Assembly: GCA_002104905.1 (NCBI GenBank)
Contig: MCFE01000114.1
Coordinates: forward strand, 101,976-165,975
Length of the DNA stretch: 64,000 bases
Direction: 5' to 3'
DNA from: Basidiobolus meristosporus CBS 931.73
Taxonomy: Eukaryota > Basidiobolomycota > Basidiobolomycetes > Basidiobolales > Basidiobolaceae
Shown here: positions 1-11,782 of the stretch, in pieces
Layout of the letters: every line of letters starts with the position of its first letter
Position numbering within the stretch: the stretch's first letter is position 1
Notes under the pieces: generated by a model
What the model was told of the DNA's origin: nothing
Databases searched by the model: none
The model's input: only the letters and a program-made list of their open reading frames with translations
Position numbers and translations under genes: made by a program

Positions 1-525
1 ATCATTAATAATTCACTTCTTTGCAAGTTCCCTGCCAAAAGACTGTGATAATGCCAGCAGCTTGGAATTAATGACCTATTTCACAATATTATGAGAGGAT
101 TACAACGGTTTTTTGTTAATTTAACTTCCAAATAAAGTTAAAATCTTGACAGGGTTCTAGCAGATTTTTGGTAAGAGTTGCATGGCATTGTGAAAGTCTT
201 GATGCACTCTACATCTATTTGAGCAGATATCACCAGCCAGTACATCCAATTGCCTTTTATGGCTAGAAACTTAACAGTGTTTCATGGCCTCATTGCAAGC
301 ATCTATTTCCTTGATGACAGCAGTATGATGGCCTACAGCTAGTTCTGTATAATGCAAACTTACCAACATGCAAGTTGGTGTTTCCTTCTTCTACCTCCCC
401 CTGTGCCATGCATATTTCCACTTTAGAATCACCCCACTTTATTTGCTTACCAACTACTACTGTTGGTATTCTACTTATTGTTTAAATAAAAAAATACTAA
501 AGCTGCCTGCTTACTAACCCCTACA
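1..525. repeat. Interspersed repeat R1, copy 1 (left-truncated by window edge)
   Basis: This stretch is a diverged copy of the sequence at 2530-3050. Shared blocks include 'ccagcagcttggaa', 'ttttgttaattt', 'tttctacctccccttgtgc' (with changes) and a run of a's before 'ctgcttac'. A third copy lies inverted at 17919-23430, split by Copia C. No protein-coding frame is open across it. The family could be an LTR or a non-autonomous element; termini were not resolved. Confidence 0.55.
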
Positions 526-1445
526 TAAGTGCAAACTTGAACTGATTTTTATGATAGTTTTAACAGCTCCTTACAAGTATTTTGCCTACTCAAGTGCTCA
601 CTGGTTGTGTTTCCATAAGCTGATTGGGGCTCATAACTCATTTGATTGCATCACCATCACCCAATCTAATCTTATTTAATACTACAAGTCATAGTTTAAG
701 AGTTGTGGAGGAATAGGGAGTTTAGCTAGTATAGTATTCACTAAAACTTGAACTGCTTTTTACTGAGATTCCAGCAGATCCTTATACACATTTGGCCAGA
801 TCAATTGCTGTGTAGTTGTATTTCCTAATATAGATTGTGGCTGACGACTCATTTGATTGCATCATCATTGCCCAATAAGATCCTATTCAATATATCTATT
901 CCTGTCTGACAGGGATTTGCTGATTCATTTGCTGCCTAATGCTACTAATTTGATAGATAACACTGATATGCTGATAGGCTAAACATATAACTAATTGATT
1001 TGACTAAAAACTGATCTAACTTAAACAATCTAGCCTGATAAAGATCTACTGATATATATGATGATTTATCTGCTAACTAACACTATTGGTCTGATAGAAA
1101 CATTGATGTAATGATGAGTTAAGAACAGAACTACATGATTTGCCTAAAGTGATCAAACCAAAGCATTTAAGTGGCAGATCATAGCGCTTTCATCAGGAGG
1201 CGTAAATCTAGTTATTGCTGCTTATAAAGTTACAAGAATTGATATGATCATTGCAGAGGAATAGGGTGGTTTGCTTGTATGGTGTTAGCTAAAACCTGGG
1301 CAAGTTTTTATTGAGGTTCCAACAACTCTTTGAAAACATTCTGCCAGATCAGGCTCTGACCAGCTGTATTTACCGTATATGTTGTGGTTGGTGAATCAAT
1401 GAATTACATTGTCATCACCCAATTAGATCTTACCTAATGGCTTGA
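525..1445. repeat. Three diverged direct repeat units
   Basis: Units at about 525-670, 665-905 and 1215-1445 share a common order of blocks: 'gaggaataggg', '...taaaact/cct...', 'ttttta-tgag-ttcca', 'gccagatca', 'catttgattgcatca' or a close variant, and 'cccaat-agatctta'. Units two and three are the more complete. The stretch has no supported gene and is probably repeated transposon debris. Confidence 0.5.
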
Positions 1446-1473
1446 GCAGTCCCTAAAGTATCTTATACCAAGA

Positions 1474-1830
1474 TTGGCACATACCCAGAGGCAATTGAGC
1501 CTGAGACAATACCACCCACCCAGCAAATTCCACCCAATTGGTAATGTGAGCCATTTAATAAACAAATACAAATGTAACTACCCAGTTACCAAGATAAAGT
1601 GTCTGGCAGTTGTATATTTAATTCAACAGCTCCATATAAACATACATGGTCCCAATTCACAGTAGTAACAGACCACAGTGTACTGGTCTGGCTAAAGAAA
1701 ACTAAAGACATCACCAGCTGACTAGCAGATAGGGCCCCCTGACTACAGGAATACAACTTCAAAATAATTCAGTGCACTGTAGTGGGGTCACAGTGACACC
1801 AACTGGCAGATGTGCTCATTCCTATATTTT
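1474..1830 (+). pseudogene. Ty3/gypsy RNase H relic
   Basis: Broken reading frames recover the end of a Ty3/gypsy reverse transcriptase-RNase H. 'KIKCLAVVYLIQQL' (about 1594-1635) matches the usual E-K-x-C-L-A-V-V block. After a frameshift near 1650, 'VVTDHSVLVWLKKTKDITS' (about 1662-1718) matches V-T-D-H-x-x-L-x-W-L, and 'LQEYNFKIIQ' (about 1743) matches the last strand before the G-K-x-H-x-x-A-D motif, here seen as 'HQLADVL'. At least three in-frame stops and one frameshift show it is dead. The family assignment is from motif order and was not tested by search. Confidence 0.7.
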
Positions 1831-1849
1831 CTACTTCCCTATTTCTCTA

Positions 1850-2250
1850 CTATCAATGTTTTAGTTTTATCCCATTTGTCTTACCTGAACAGTACTATCC
1901 CATAAGCCAGTTGACTATCACACCTGCTTACCTTATTGCATAAGTTATCCCCCACATTAAGTAAGATTACTAGCAGTAGGTGCTTCTATATTAGGCAAGT
2001 ACCCGCACCAGTACCCATGACACATGATCAGCCTGTGTCACCATCCCTACCACTTACATACCATATATGGTATCCCTATGTTACACAGGTTTCAAAGTAC
2101 TGATTCCTGATTAGTTGGATGTGCTGTGCCTCTTAGAACCTTCCTGCACATACTTTTGTTAAGATGCCAACCAAGTTGGGGATTGTTGCTCAATAGTTTC
2201 CCTTGACAAGCTTGTGGCTTTATTCCCTATTGCGTTAGATTAGAGACAGA
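1850..2250. mobile_element. Degenerate LTR-G relic
   Basis: The segment resembles the reverse complement of the solo LTR at 55707-56510. The order of shared blocks is 'ggcaagtacccgc', 'agtaccc-tgacacatga', 'ccatccctacca', the palindrome 'accatatatggta', 'tatgtt-cacaggtttcaaa', 'tactgattcctgatt' and 'gtgctgtgcct-ttagaacct'. Its ends are unclear. It lies between two gypsy RNase H fragments, which suggests but does not prove that it belongs to a gypsy lineage. Confidence 0.6.
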
Positions 2251-2273
2251 ATTCAAGTATTCCTAGCAAGCTT

Positions 2274-2430
2274 TTGCCAGATGTTATTGCACCCAGTGAA
2301 CACCCAACACACAAAACACTTGAGAAGTGTTGGATGTATCTCTCCTTTGGACTTATACACCACCATAGCACTGGCAAGAAACACCCAGATGCAGACTCCC
2401 TCAGGCACTATTCTGCTTGCCAAATATGCA
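2274..2430 (+). pseudogene. Ty3/gypsy RNase H C-terminal fragment
   Basis: One open frame reads 'GLIHHHSTGKKHPDADSLR' (about 2350-2406). This matches the RNase H tail of gypsy elements, I-x-H-x-P-G-K-x-H-x-x-A-D-x-L-S-R. Nothing else of the element is in frame around it. It is a second, separate fragment from the one at 1474-1830. Confidence 0.6.
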
Positions 2431-2529
2431 TGAGTAATGTTTACAAGAGCTTTATCTGCTTTAAAATGAGGGGGAAGTATCCCAAATACCCCCTACAAAA
2501 AATAATTTGGTGCTGCAGGTGGATCCAAT

Positions 2530-3330
2530 CCAGATCACCCATTGTGATCCCATTAAGAGACCATCATAATACCAGCAGCTTGGAACTAGTGACCCTCCTA
2601 ACAATCTCAATACGGGATTACAAAGGCATTTTGTTAATTTTACTACCAAATAAAGTGATAAAACTTGACAAGATTTAAATTGGTGCTGTGACAATAATTG
2701 CATGGTATTGTTGCGTTCTTATTGTGCTCTACCACTATCCTAAATGGATCCAACTGGCCAGGACATCAAATTACCTTTTATAGCAAGAAACTTGATGGTA
2801 TTTCAACAGCCATATGACAAGACCTAAATGGCAATATATTGGCAGTATGGCAGCCTACAAATGGTTCTATATAATGATACAGTACCAATTTACCAAATGG
2901 TATTTCCTTTTTCTACCTCCCCTTGTGCAATTAATATATTCCACTGTAGAATCACCCCTCTTTATTTGTTCACCCACTACTAACTTGGGTATTCCACACA
3001 TAGCTTGAATAAAAAAAAGCTATGGCCTCCTGCTTACCAAATGCTACAAACACACACATCTGCCGCAATTAAAATACTTCTATCACCTCACTTTACAGCT
3101 TTTCAGTGTGATACTAGCAAAGCTGCCATATACCTTGTACTGCTAGTAACATAAACATCTTGCAAACATATGTGTGGTTGTTGACACTTCCACCGTGATT
3201 ACCTCCTGAATATCCGCAAAGAACTTCTTGGTATTTAGTCAATATATTCCTTCTCCCTGCTGGATTCTAGTCCCCCTTCAAGGTGTGCTCTGGCTCTTGT
3301 TTGTGTGAATTCAGTATTGAGTGGTGTAGA
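2530..3330. repeat. Interspersed repeat R1, copy 2 (most complete)
   Basis: This is the longest uninterrupted R1 copy. Its right part (about 3050-3330) matches, in reverse, sequence on both sides of Copia C: 'ccagcaggg-aaggaatatattg', 'tttgc-gatattca-gaggt' and 'tcacactgaaaag'. It therefore shows what the Copia C target looked like before insertion. No coding frame is supported. Confidence 0.6.
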
Positions 3331-3425
3331 AGTTGGCTTGTGACCAAGACAAATCTGGCATGCCTAGGTAGAGTTTTCCTAACAAAGATTAGTTGCTTGT
3401 TGCGTACAACCCAACTTTGTATTAC

Positions 3426-5153
3426 TTAACTGATTACCCACACATTGGGGCTGCTTGGCTTCTTAATGCCATGAGCATAGGTGTCTCCATGTGCACATTT
3501 TTCCCCAGCATTTTGCAACTCTTCCTGGCTGTCCTCCATGAGCCAACTCAACACATCCATGACAGACTTGAAGGTAACATTCTTCAAGAGATTGGGATAT
3601 GGTTGTACCTGCAACTTGACTGTTCTTCCTATCTCCCCACACATCTGCTCCATAGGAAACTCCCAAAAGGAAAAGCAAGGCCCAAAATTTTCCACACACT
3701 GTGCAAGATGGAGTAGAGAATGGATACAGTAGTGGCAGAGATCTACACTTTCAGCTTTATGCTTGTAGTATAGTTATTCAAATCCTGTCACAAACTCCTT
3801 GCGCAACAGCTGTAGATGCATCAAGATGGCAATGGTGATGTGCTTCTGGATAAATATTCCTACAATGTGCACATATGACCCCTAATGCTTCCAATGTACA
3901 CTTGGTAGGAATGGCTTCAGAATGCCACTTGAATAAATACATATCCACTTCATCCAGTCTTTGCATATGTACTGTTGCATATGAGTATGAATATTGATTG
4001 GAGCCTGTGAGAAGTACATAGGGAAGAGGATACTCTGTTATATCTTGCCAATTCTCTCAAATTTCTACGGTTTCTTAGAGGGCTTTTTTAGCTTGAAATG
4101 CCCCATGTACAACTTGGTCATCAGTATAGGGATATTGTTAAAAAGCAAATGCATTGCTCCTGGTAGAAAGTTTTAGCTCCAAAATACACCCTCTATCTGA
4201 AGTATCTCCGGTTTCTAATTGATTCCATATTCTGGCTAATGGCCAATATCTCCCAACTTTGCTGCAATTGCATGCTGACTTTTGTACATTCTCTGTGTGG
4301 GAAGATGATGTTCTTTGTGCTGGTGTCTGGGTAATAATATCATGTGTGAGTTATGAAGTAAATCCCTTGGATCTCACACATCCAGCAGCAATACCATCTA
4401 TTGTGCTCAAAAAAACCTGTTATTTTACTGATGGCTGGGATATCTCCAATGCAGATAATGATATGCGCTTTTACATGACTGCTATTTAGTATTATCATGC
4501 TGGAAAGCATACAAAACTCATCTAGCAATAGATACGGGTAGCTATCCAGGTTAGACAGTAATTTAGGCCCAGATACCAGTGAGACTACCATCAGAATATT
4601 GCTCCAGTACTGCAAGATGGGCGGCAGACTCAGATCAATGAAAATCAGTGGCCAGCAGGATTTGCTGGTAAAGTACTTGTTTAATATGAATTGCTCAAGT
4701 GCTAAGGCAATGGCATGGTCATACATACCTTCAAAGCAGCACTTGCTTCTTAGCTGTTTGTAATGTTTGCCATCAAGTATATTGGATATGTTTGCACCAA
4801 GTGCAGTACTGTATAGCTTTGCAATATTTGTCGGACTGTATTAGATTCCTCAGACAGGGTGTTACTGGAATATATATGGAGTGTGAACAATGTTTTCCCT
4901 CAATGGTGGTGGATTCCTGACAATTTGCACATGTTGCAATGGTAGCATTTTTGGATGTGAATGCCATGCAACTATTAGCACATGCTGAAATCAGCAGAAT
5001 CTCTGGATCACATGTTGCCAGCCACATGATGGTTGTCCGCTTGCATAATGTACATAGTAAGTTGCATCCCGGAATGATTTTGGCAAGAAGTTGTAGTAAA
5101 TCCCCAAAGCCCCCATTACTAGTATTAGTGGAAATGTGCCACTCCTCTGCCAC
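3426..5153 (-). pseudogene. Plavaka/CACTA-type (Tnp2-like) transposase relic
   Basis: Several minus-strand frames line up in order with a Plavaka-type transposase. At about 5153-4773 are a cysteine-rich block ('ACANSCMAFT', 'ATCANCQES') and 'YIPVTPCLRNLIQS', like the family's F-x-Y-I-P-L-I-P-R-L-x-x-L. At about 4726-4340, 'LPPILQYWSNILMVVSLVSG' then 'VKAHIIICIGDIPAISKITG' resemble the core L-P-P-x-x-R-x-x-x-N-I-x-x-x-G-I-x-P-G and the D-x-P-A-x-x-K-x-x-G block, followed by a C-x-x-C. At about 3695-3426, 'FGPCFSFWEFPMEQMCGEI' resembles the C-terminal F-G-P-x-x-x-W-x-F-x-x-E-R-x-N-G block. Frameshifts and stops separate the blocks, so it is inactive. Terminal inverted repeats were not found. 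Confidence 0.6.
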
Positions 5154-5770
5154 AAAGTTACATCATTCATCAGTAAATGGATTACTGGGCTCACTTGGCT
5201 CTATAAAGTATCCTTGGCATTTGTACTAACAAGTATTGTCTCTTGCATATTGAGATTTGACCAGGCTCATATGTGGTTCTGTTGTTAGGGGAGATAGGCT
5301 TACAATCCATCAACAAGCCTTCTTTGTCAGAGCTATCACTCTGCATGCCATATTTGGAAGGCTGAGGTGAGCCTAAAGGCATCACAAGCTCACCTGACTC
5401 AGTATGTGCCAAGTGACAAAGACAGCCAGGTGCCAATATAGATGTATCAACTGGCCAGCAAGATAATGTTGGTACAGTAGTGACCAATGAATGGTCAAAT
5501 ATGACTTCTGTGGCAAAACACTAGCAATATTCCTTGTAAAACTTTCTATGCTGTCTGCATGCTTCATGGCTGAGAGGCTTGCAACAATAGCCACATGGTC
5601 TTTTTTCTCTTCAACAATGTCACAATACATTACAAAGATGCACCACCTGAAAAAGATTTATTCAGTGTCTGAAGATAGGGACAACTGCACCAACACCATT
5701 TTACCTACCCTTCCACCAAGTAAGGATCAGCTTTGTTGGCACCTTTATGAAAGCAAAGAAAGCAGGATGA
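5154..5770. other. Gene-free, AT-rich stretch
   Basis: Only short open frames on both strands are seen. None has a recognisable motif. It links the Plavaka-like relic to the inverted repeat and is probably decayed transposon sequence. Confidence 0.4.
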
Positions 5771-6522
5771 TACATAATAGACTTGTTCTGTTGGAAAGTG
5801 CCACACTGAGCCATGAGTGCCAAATGATGCCATAGTGTGCCAGAGAGGCCAAGTGAACCTCTACCCGGCCACAGAGTGTGAAACATAGCTCCGCATCTTC
5901 ATGCAAAGCAGCCCCTGTGTTTCACCCATTGTGTTGGAGAAAATCCATTTTTTGACCTTTTTTTTTTGGATCAATGTTGTGCAGGATGTGTTAGAGCACA
6001 AGCAGATTGAAGATATGCATCTGGTACTCAATACCCATGGCACTGTGAATCTAGCTCCTGTAGCTTGTATCATGTTACAAAAATGAATGGCACTATCTTG
6101 GTCCACTGGTACTATCTGGCACCATAAGTGCTTTGTATAGATCTTACTTTAGGGCTAATATTTAAATATAGTGCCAGATAGTACCAGTGGACCAAGATAG
6201 TGCCATTCATTTTTGTAACATGATACAAGCTACAGGAGCTAGATTCAGAGTGCCATGGGTATTGAGTACCAGATGCATGTCTTCAACTCTCCTGTGCTCT
6301 TACACATCCTGAGCTACATTAATCCACAAAAAAAGGTCAAACAATGGATTTTCTCCTGCGCAATGGGTGAAACACAGGGGCTGCTTGACATGAAGATGCA
6401 GAGCTATGTTTCACACTCTGTGGCCAAGTATAGGCCCCCTTGACCTCTCTGGTACACTATGGCATCATTTGGTACTCATGGCTCAATGTGGCACTATCCA
6501 ATGGAACAAGTCTAATAATTGC
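5771..6522. repeat. Long inverted repeat (hairpin): two ~350-bp arms, 48-bp loop
   Basis: The left arm 5771-6122 is matched in reverse complement by the right arm 6171-6522. The inner ends are exact ('tatctggcac' at 6113-6122 against 'gtgccagata' at 6171-6180). Outer blocks such as 'atgatgccatagtgt', 'cacagagtgtgaaacatagct' and 'gtttcacccattg' also pair, with scattered substitutions and small indels. The 48-bp spacer is 6123-6170. The structure could be a foldback/MITE-type element or an inverted duplication; flanking target duplications were not identified. Confidence 0.85.
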
Positions 6523-6545
6523 TACCAATTTTTTCTCAAAGGGGG

Positions 6546-7306
6546 CAGAAGCCCAAGCCATCTTGAATAAATATCAGGAGACAACTGCCCAATGCATCTT
6601 AGAACACTCCATCTGTTGACACATATTTCCTCAGATACTCCTGTCTAACAATGGTGGTTCCTTCCTGAACAACACTGCAACCCACCTGTGCAAAGTGATG
6701 GGCATGAAACTGGTCTTCACAGCAGTGTATCACCTGCAGGCTAACAGATTATCTGAGAGGAGGAACAAGACATGTTGCAGTATACTAGAGAAGCTTCACT
6801 GGGAACTTCCCCAGTCATGGGCCAAGCTGCTCCCACTGACACCCTGGAATGTGTTCCATACCAAATAATACAGCAGGTCTCTCTCTTTATAAGATCCTAT
6901 ATGGACAAAGACCCAAGTGGTATGAAGAAGCTAGACTGAAAATGGAAGCTGTTGCCCTGACAAAACATAATGACTACATAGAAAGGTTGATAGACTATAT
7001 AGCCCACCAATACACAATGTGCTCAAAAATGCTGACAAACACCCTCCCCCTCCACCTAAAAATAAGAAACTAACAAGACATATGTGGAAACTAGACAAAA
7101 CAGTGTGGTATGACCAAACTGCTGAAGGCCTAAAGTTTTGCCCACAACTTGTACCCAGATGGACTGGCCCTTGCACCATTATTAGTTTGGACCATAGACC
7201 AAGGCACACCATCACCCTGGACAGTACAACAATCAGCAATATAGTGCCAGCCCATCTGAAACTGTTTCAAGATAATCCACCAATCATCACCAAGACTGAA
7301 GTGTAA
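6546..7306 (+). pseudogene. Ty3/gypsy integrase relic
   Basis: An almost continuous frame carries the integrase core: 'AEAQAILNKYQETTAQ', then 'QILLSNNGGSFLNN' where a functional copy has S-D-N-G-x-x-F (the catalytic D is N here), 'VYHLQANRLSERRNK' in place of Y-H-P-Q-x-N-G-x-x-E-R, and 'KLHWELPQSWAKLLPL'. The end, about 7150-7306, shows the C-terminal GPY/F-type module 'LVPRWTGPCTIISL'. In-frame stops (for example near 6619) and a frameshift before 7019 make it non-functional. It lies just right of the inverted repeat. Confidence 0.75.
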
Positions 7307-8592
7307 TTAAACAATTATCAGGACAAGGTTAGAGGAAGACACTAGATACACACTGAATTAATAAGAGGGGATTTTAGTTGATATAGGTACAAGCAATATG
7401 CACATGGTAGTTTGCCCAAAAGGGAGATCAAAAGAATAGATATGGAAAGTGCTGAAGGAAACAGCCCACCCAAAGCTGGTGATACTCCTCCCACCAGCAA
7501 GAATCAAGACCATATCAGAAGTAAGACCAACCTGCATGCATTGAGAGATATGATATGAGCTTTTCATGTTTCAAGAACCACCTATGAAGAGATGTTTACC
7601 AGAGCAGTCATATTGTTACAAGACAAAACCAGAGAGGGACAAGATAAGTTACCTATGCCAATATGAAGTACAAAGATACAACCCAAGAAGACAGTACACC
7701 ACCTGAGAGGAGGTCCCTTGATCATTAAGGACAATGATGCTGCACTAACTCCTGTGTCCATACTGCATATAGTCCATCGTAAGATGCAAGGAATCAATTG
7801 TCATGTGCTCACAAGGCCTCAAGAACCCCCCTGTTTGGTTGTATACTTGCCATTTATAGGTACTGTGATTATTGAGGTATATGCAGACCTGGTACAAGCC
7901 ACAAGGGTACTGGAGGTAGAGCTCCTGTTTGCAGGACTCCTCAAAAAAGTCTGCTAACATCTCCAATTGCATCTCCAAAAAGAACCATTCTAGAGATGAT
8001 AAGCAAACAGATTAAATACACCAGCCAGTTGCCCTATGTTATCCACTGAGTTGCTGTGTTGCAACTGTTACAGTGGTTCACCATAAGACAGCTCAGGAGT
8101 CAGTACAAAGTCCAACTCCAAGAAACCAAAGAAACCGCTGCAAACTCTGTAGAAACCATAGAGCAGTGCAAAAACACCTTGATTGTGCCACAGTCTCTAT
8201 GGAAGAACTACAATACATCTCAGAAGAAGCAAAAGCTTGTTATTAATAACAGATACTGCTAACAAAGTGTACACCCTCTTCAAAAGAGCCCCCGCCATCA
8301 TGCTAAATAAGACAAGGACAAGCCCCAAAGATGTTTGCAAGATAAGAAAGCAAGACTTTATTGCATTACTGCATCTCTTTGTGTTCTCTAATCCCCTCCC
8401 CAAGGAGCTCACCCACAACCCTATGGTTTGCCATTTGGCTTTGTGGAATGCATCCCTTGTGCAATCAAAGCTGTGCCACCACTCTGCTGCCAAATTGTAT
8501 CAGGTACATGCCTCCAATATCTTTGCAAGTAACAACCAACAATGTTACTATGGTGACTCACTTTGCTCAATAAGCAATATCAACCCTGGAGA
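7307..8592. other. Gene-free, AT-rich stretch left of Copia A
   Basis: Short unrelated open frames occur on both strands (the longest is about 8183-8617, reading into the Copia A end). None shows a domain I recognise and codon usage looks random. It probably holds the 3' remains of the gypsy element at 6546-7306 and other debris. Confidence 0.35.
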
Positions 8593-8669
8593 TGCTGTAA
8601 GAGTCTTGGAGATATAGGATGCAATTTTGGAGGACAAGTAGATTATGTGGTCTTCACTTAATGATTTAT
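8593..8669 (-). repeat. Copia A 3' LTR stub
   Basis: Starts 'tgctgtaagagtcttggaga', where intact copies start with 'tgttgtaag', and follows the family LTR for about 75 bp. It then jumps into RNase H sequence at 'atgaaattgctcctttacag', a deletion with a few bases of shared sequence at the joint. Confidence 0.75.
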
Positions 8670-11145
8670 GAAATTGCTCCTTTACAGTAAAGAAAAGTGT
8701 ATCCTGTGGTGGATCTTCTGTCTTCTAAATTTTGTCCCAATCAGCATCAGAGTATCCCATAATATTTTTTTTGAATCCTTATAGGTGTACCTTACATAGA
8801 AATCAGCAGTTCCTTTTGGGTGTCTAAAAATCTACTTAACTGCTGACTTATGATCATCTCCATAGTTCTGATTAAGCTGGCCAACAACTCCCACTGAATA
8901 TGAGATATCTGGATATGTTCCAAGCATGATATACATCAGACTGCCTACCATAAATTGTTAAGGAAGGTCAGGCCTCTCAGATGGCACCAAGCTCTCTTGA
9001 TATGGTTGAGTTTTGACCAAGTTAAGGTTTGTTTTCATTGGGGTAGCTGCTTGCTTACAGTCTTCCATTTGGTACTTCTTCAGTATATCTTGAATATACT
9101 TGGATTGGCTTAGGGTAATAGTCTGGGTACTTTTGTCTATGGAGAGCTTAATCCCTAAGTGGTAACTAAGTTCTCCTAGATTGGACATCTTGGACTTTTT
9201 AGATAGGCTGGATTTAGTCTCTTCTAATGTTGCTAGGTGATTGGTGGCTATAATAAGATCATCCACATATAATGTTAGTAGAGCTGGACTTGCTCAATCT
9301 GGCTTAAAGTATATACTAAAGTCAGCATTGCTCCTCTTGAAACTCAAAGATTCAAAATAAGAATCTATCTTGCAATTCCAGGCTCTTGGTCAATGTTTGA
9401 GGCAATATAGAGGTTTTTTAAGCTTGCAGACCTAATGGGGATTATCTTGGTCAACAAAACCATCAGGCTTGTCTATATATAAGTCCTCATCAAGTTCTCT
9501 ATTCAAAAATGCAGTTTTTACATCAATGTGATAAATAAAAAAACCTATATTTGGCTGCAATAGCCAATGTCAATCTGATGCAACTAAACTTGGCTAATGG
9601 TGCAAAGGTCTCAGTATAGTCAAGTCCTTTTGTTTGAGAGTATTCTCTGGTGACAAGTCTTACTTTGTATTTTTCAAGTGTACTGTCAGCCTTATATGTT
9701 GTCTTAAAGACCCATCTGCATCCAATTGATATTTGGTTGATTGGTAATTGACTAAGTCCCAAGTTTGATTTTGCATCAGAGCCTGATATTCCTCAGTCAT
9801 TGCAGATCTCCAGAACCTTGTCTGAGTGCTATTTAGGGCCTCTTTTACAGTCTGGGGCTCATCAATATGGACTGAATAGGCATAGGCTAAGTTTGTACCC
9901 GCATTGATGTAGTAGTGTAGGCTATTTCTTGCCCAGTTGGATCTCCAGGCATTTGATACTGATATGATCACTTCTGGGATATTCCTGGGTGCTGATTCAG
10001 AATGAACCACGGTTGTAAAGTCCCCTGGAGCAAAAAATGTTTCATTGTTTTACTCTGATTCAGTTGTGACAATTAGTGGACCTGAGATCAAATTTTTATA
10101 TCATCTGATGCCATTCTTTGTGGAAGTTTTGAGTTTTCATCGAACAACACATCCTGGACCTGATTAGCTTCTTTGCTTTGGTATTGTATAGTCTGCATGT
10201 TTTACTCTTATTGCAGTAGCCCAAAAATATGCATTTAACACTTTTTGGCTCAAATTTTGACTTATTTCCAGGCAGTTTCTTAGCATATGCTATGCACCCA
10301 AATACTCTTAAATGTTCTGTACTTTGTCTGTATCCATAACATGCTTCAAATGGAGTAGAATTAAATATCATTCTGTTATAACTCTTATTTTTGAGATATA
10401 CAGCTGTGGAAACTGATTCCACCCAAAAACCATAGGATAATTTTGATCATAGATCATAAGTCTTGCCATGCCAATGATTGATTTGTTTGCACATTCTACT
10501 ACTCCATTTTGCTGAGGGGAGTATGGTACAGTGGTCTCTTGCTTTATCCCATGAATCTTGCAGTAGTGGATGAAGAGCTTTGAGGTATATTCTCTACCTT
10601 TATCAGAGCATATTTTCCTGAATTTTTTCACCAGTTTCACTCTCCACCATGGCTTTAAGCTCCATGAGCCTAGACAGAGCTTCTTTTTTTCTCTCCATGA
10701 AGTAGACCCACATTTAATTTGTATAATCATCAATAATAGTAATCAAATACTTCCTCCTGCCTAAGGATAGATTTTGCATAGGTCCCTAGTACTGAGTGAA
10801 TCAGATCTAATTTTTTCTTAGTTTTGATCAACCCAGAGCTCTTGAACAGTTGTCTGGCTTGCTTCCCATATATGCAAGCTTCACAGTGCTCCTAATTAGC
10901 AGGGGGAGCAATTTTTACTCCGGGAATTTGCTGATCTTTGATCATTTACACAAATAATCAAAACTGATATGCCCAAATCTTGTGAGCCAAAGCATTGGTG
11001 CTTCTTCATTTAGGTTACTTATATTGGCTTCCAGATATGATGGAATATAAGCCAACTTTTATAAATTCTGATCTCTGATACCCAAAGCTATATAGGCACC
11101 ATTTTGATCAGTGATCCTGTATCTAGAATTGTCAAAGCTGAAGCT
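8670..11145 (-). pseudogene. Copia A pol remnant (integrase, RT, RNase H)
   Basis: Minus-strand frames give, from right to left, the GAG-pre-integrase area, integrase ('YSPQQNGVVECANKS', about 10530), the RT start ('WDLVNYQSTKYQLDA', about 9740) and the RT active-site area ('MDDLIIATN', near 9266, for the family's Y/C-V-D-D). Many frameshifts and stops separate them. Compared with Copia D the order is the same but the 3' end of RNase H is deleted. No function is expected. Confidence 0.8.
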
Positions 11146-11420
11146 TGTGAGTACTAAATGTAGTAACCACTCTTTGCCCAAGAGTTCTCCCCAGAGTCCT
11201 ACCCAAAGTCCCCCAGTATACTCCCTATGATTCTTCCACCATCCTCCCTCCTATTCCTGCCCTTATCTAGTTAGAACAATTACCATATCAGGAAGACGTT
11301 CACACCCCTATTTTATAACATGTTGTTTATTATCTAAGCCCCCTCCCAAGTGATATATATATCCAATTGAACCAAGCAAGGGAACAAAGAGATTTGGACA
11401 GAATAAACACAAATATTTAT

Positions 11421-11771
11421 TGTTGTAAGAGTCTTGGAGATATTGGAAGTGATGGGGAGAACAAGTAGATTATGCAGTTTTCACTTAATGATTTATTGAA
11501 TGTAAAAGTAGTATTTATACTTTTACCTGGTCTTGGCATTACAAACACGTAGAATAGGTTAAGGAAGGTCCCAAGAACATGTGTGCAAAGTTTGGGGCTG
11601 TTTGGACAACTTTGAGAATTTTCATGTCCTGGGTACCTGGTATTTTGGTGAAAATATTCTAAGTAAATTCTGACAAGGAATTTGGTTAGTATTCTCTAGA
11701 GTTTGAGGGTTGTGATTTAAGTGACTAAGTTAGGTGAATATTTAGGTGGAAATACAAATTTTTACAACACT
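11421..11771 (-). repeat. Copia B 3' LTR
   Basis: 351 bp, beginning 'tgttgtaagagtcttgg' and ending 'tttttacaaca' on the plus strand (TGTTGTAA/TTACAACA inverted ends). It is followed at 11772 by 'ctcccactcagc', the complement of the family polypurine tract. Confidence 0.9.
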
Positions 11772-11782
11772 CCCACTCAGCT

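Noticed and set aside
2461-2703. Open frame on the minus strand within repeat R1
   Set aside because: No motif, lies in a diverged repeat, and is not open in the other R1 copies.
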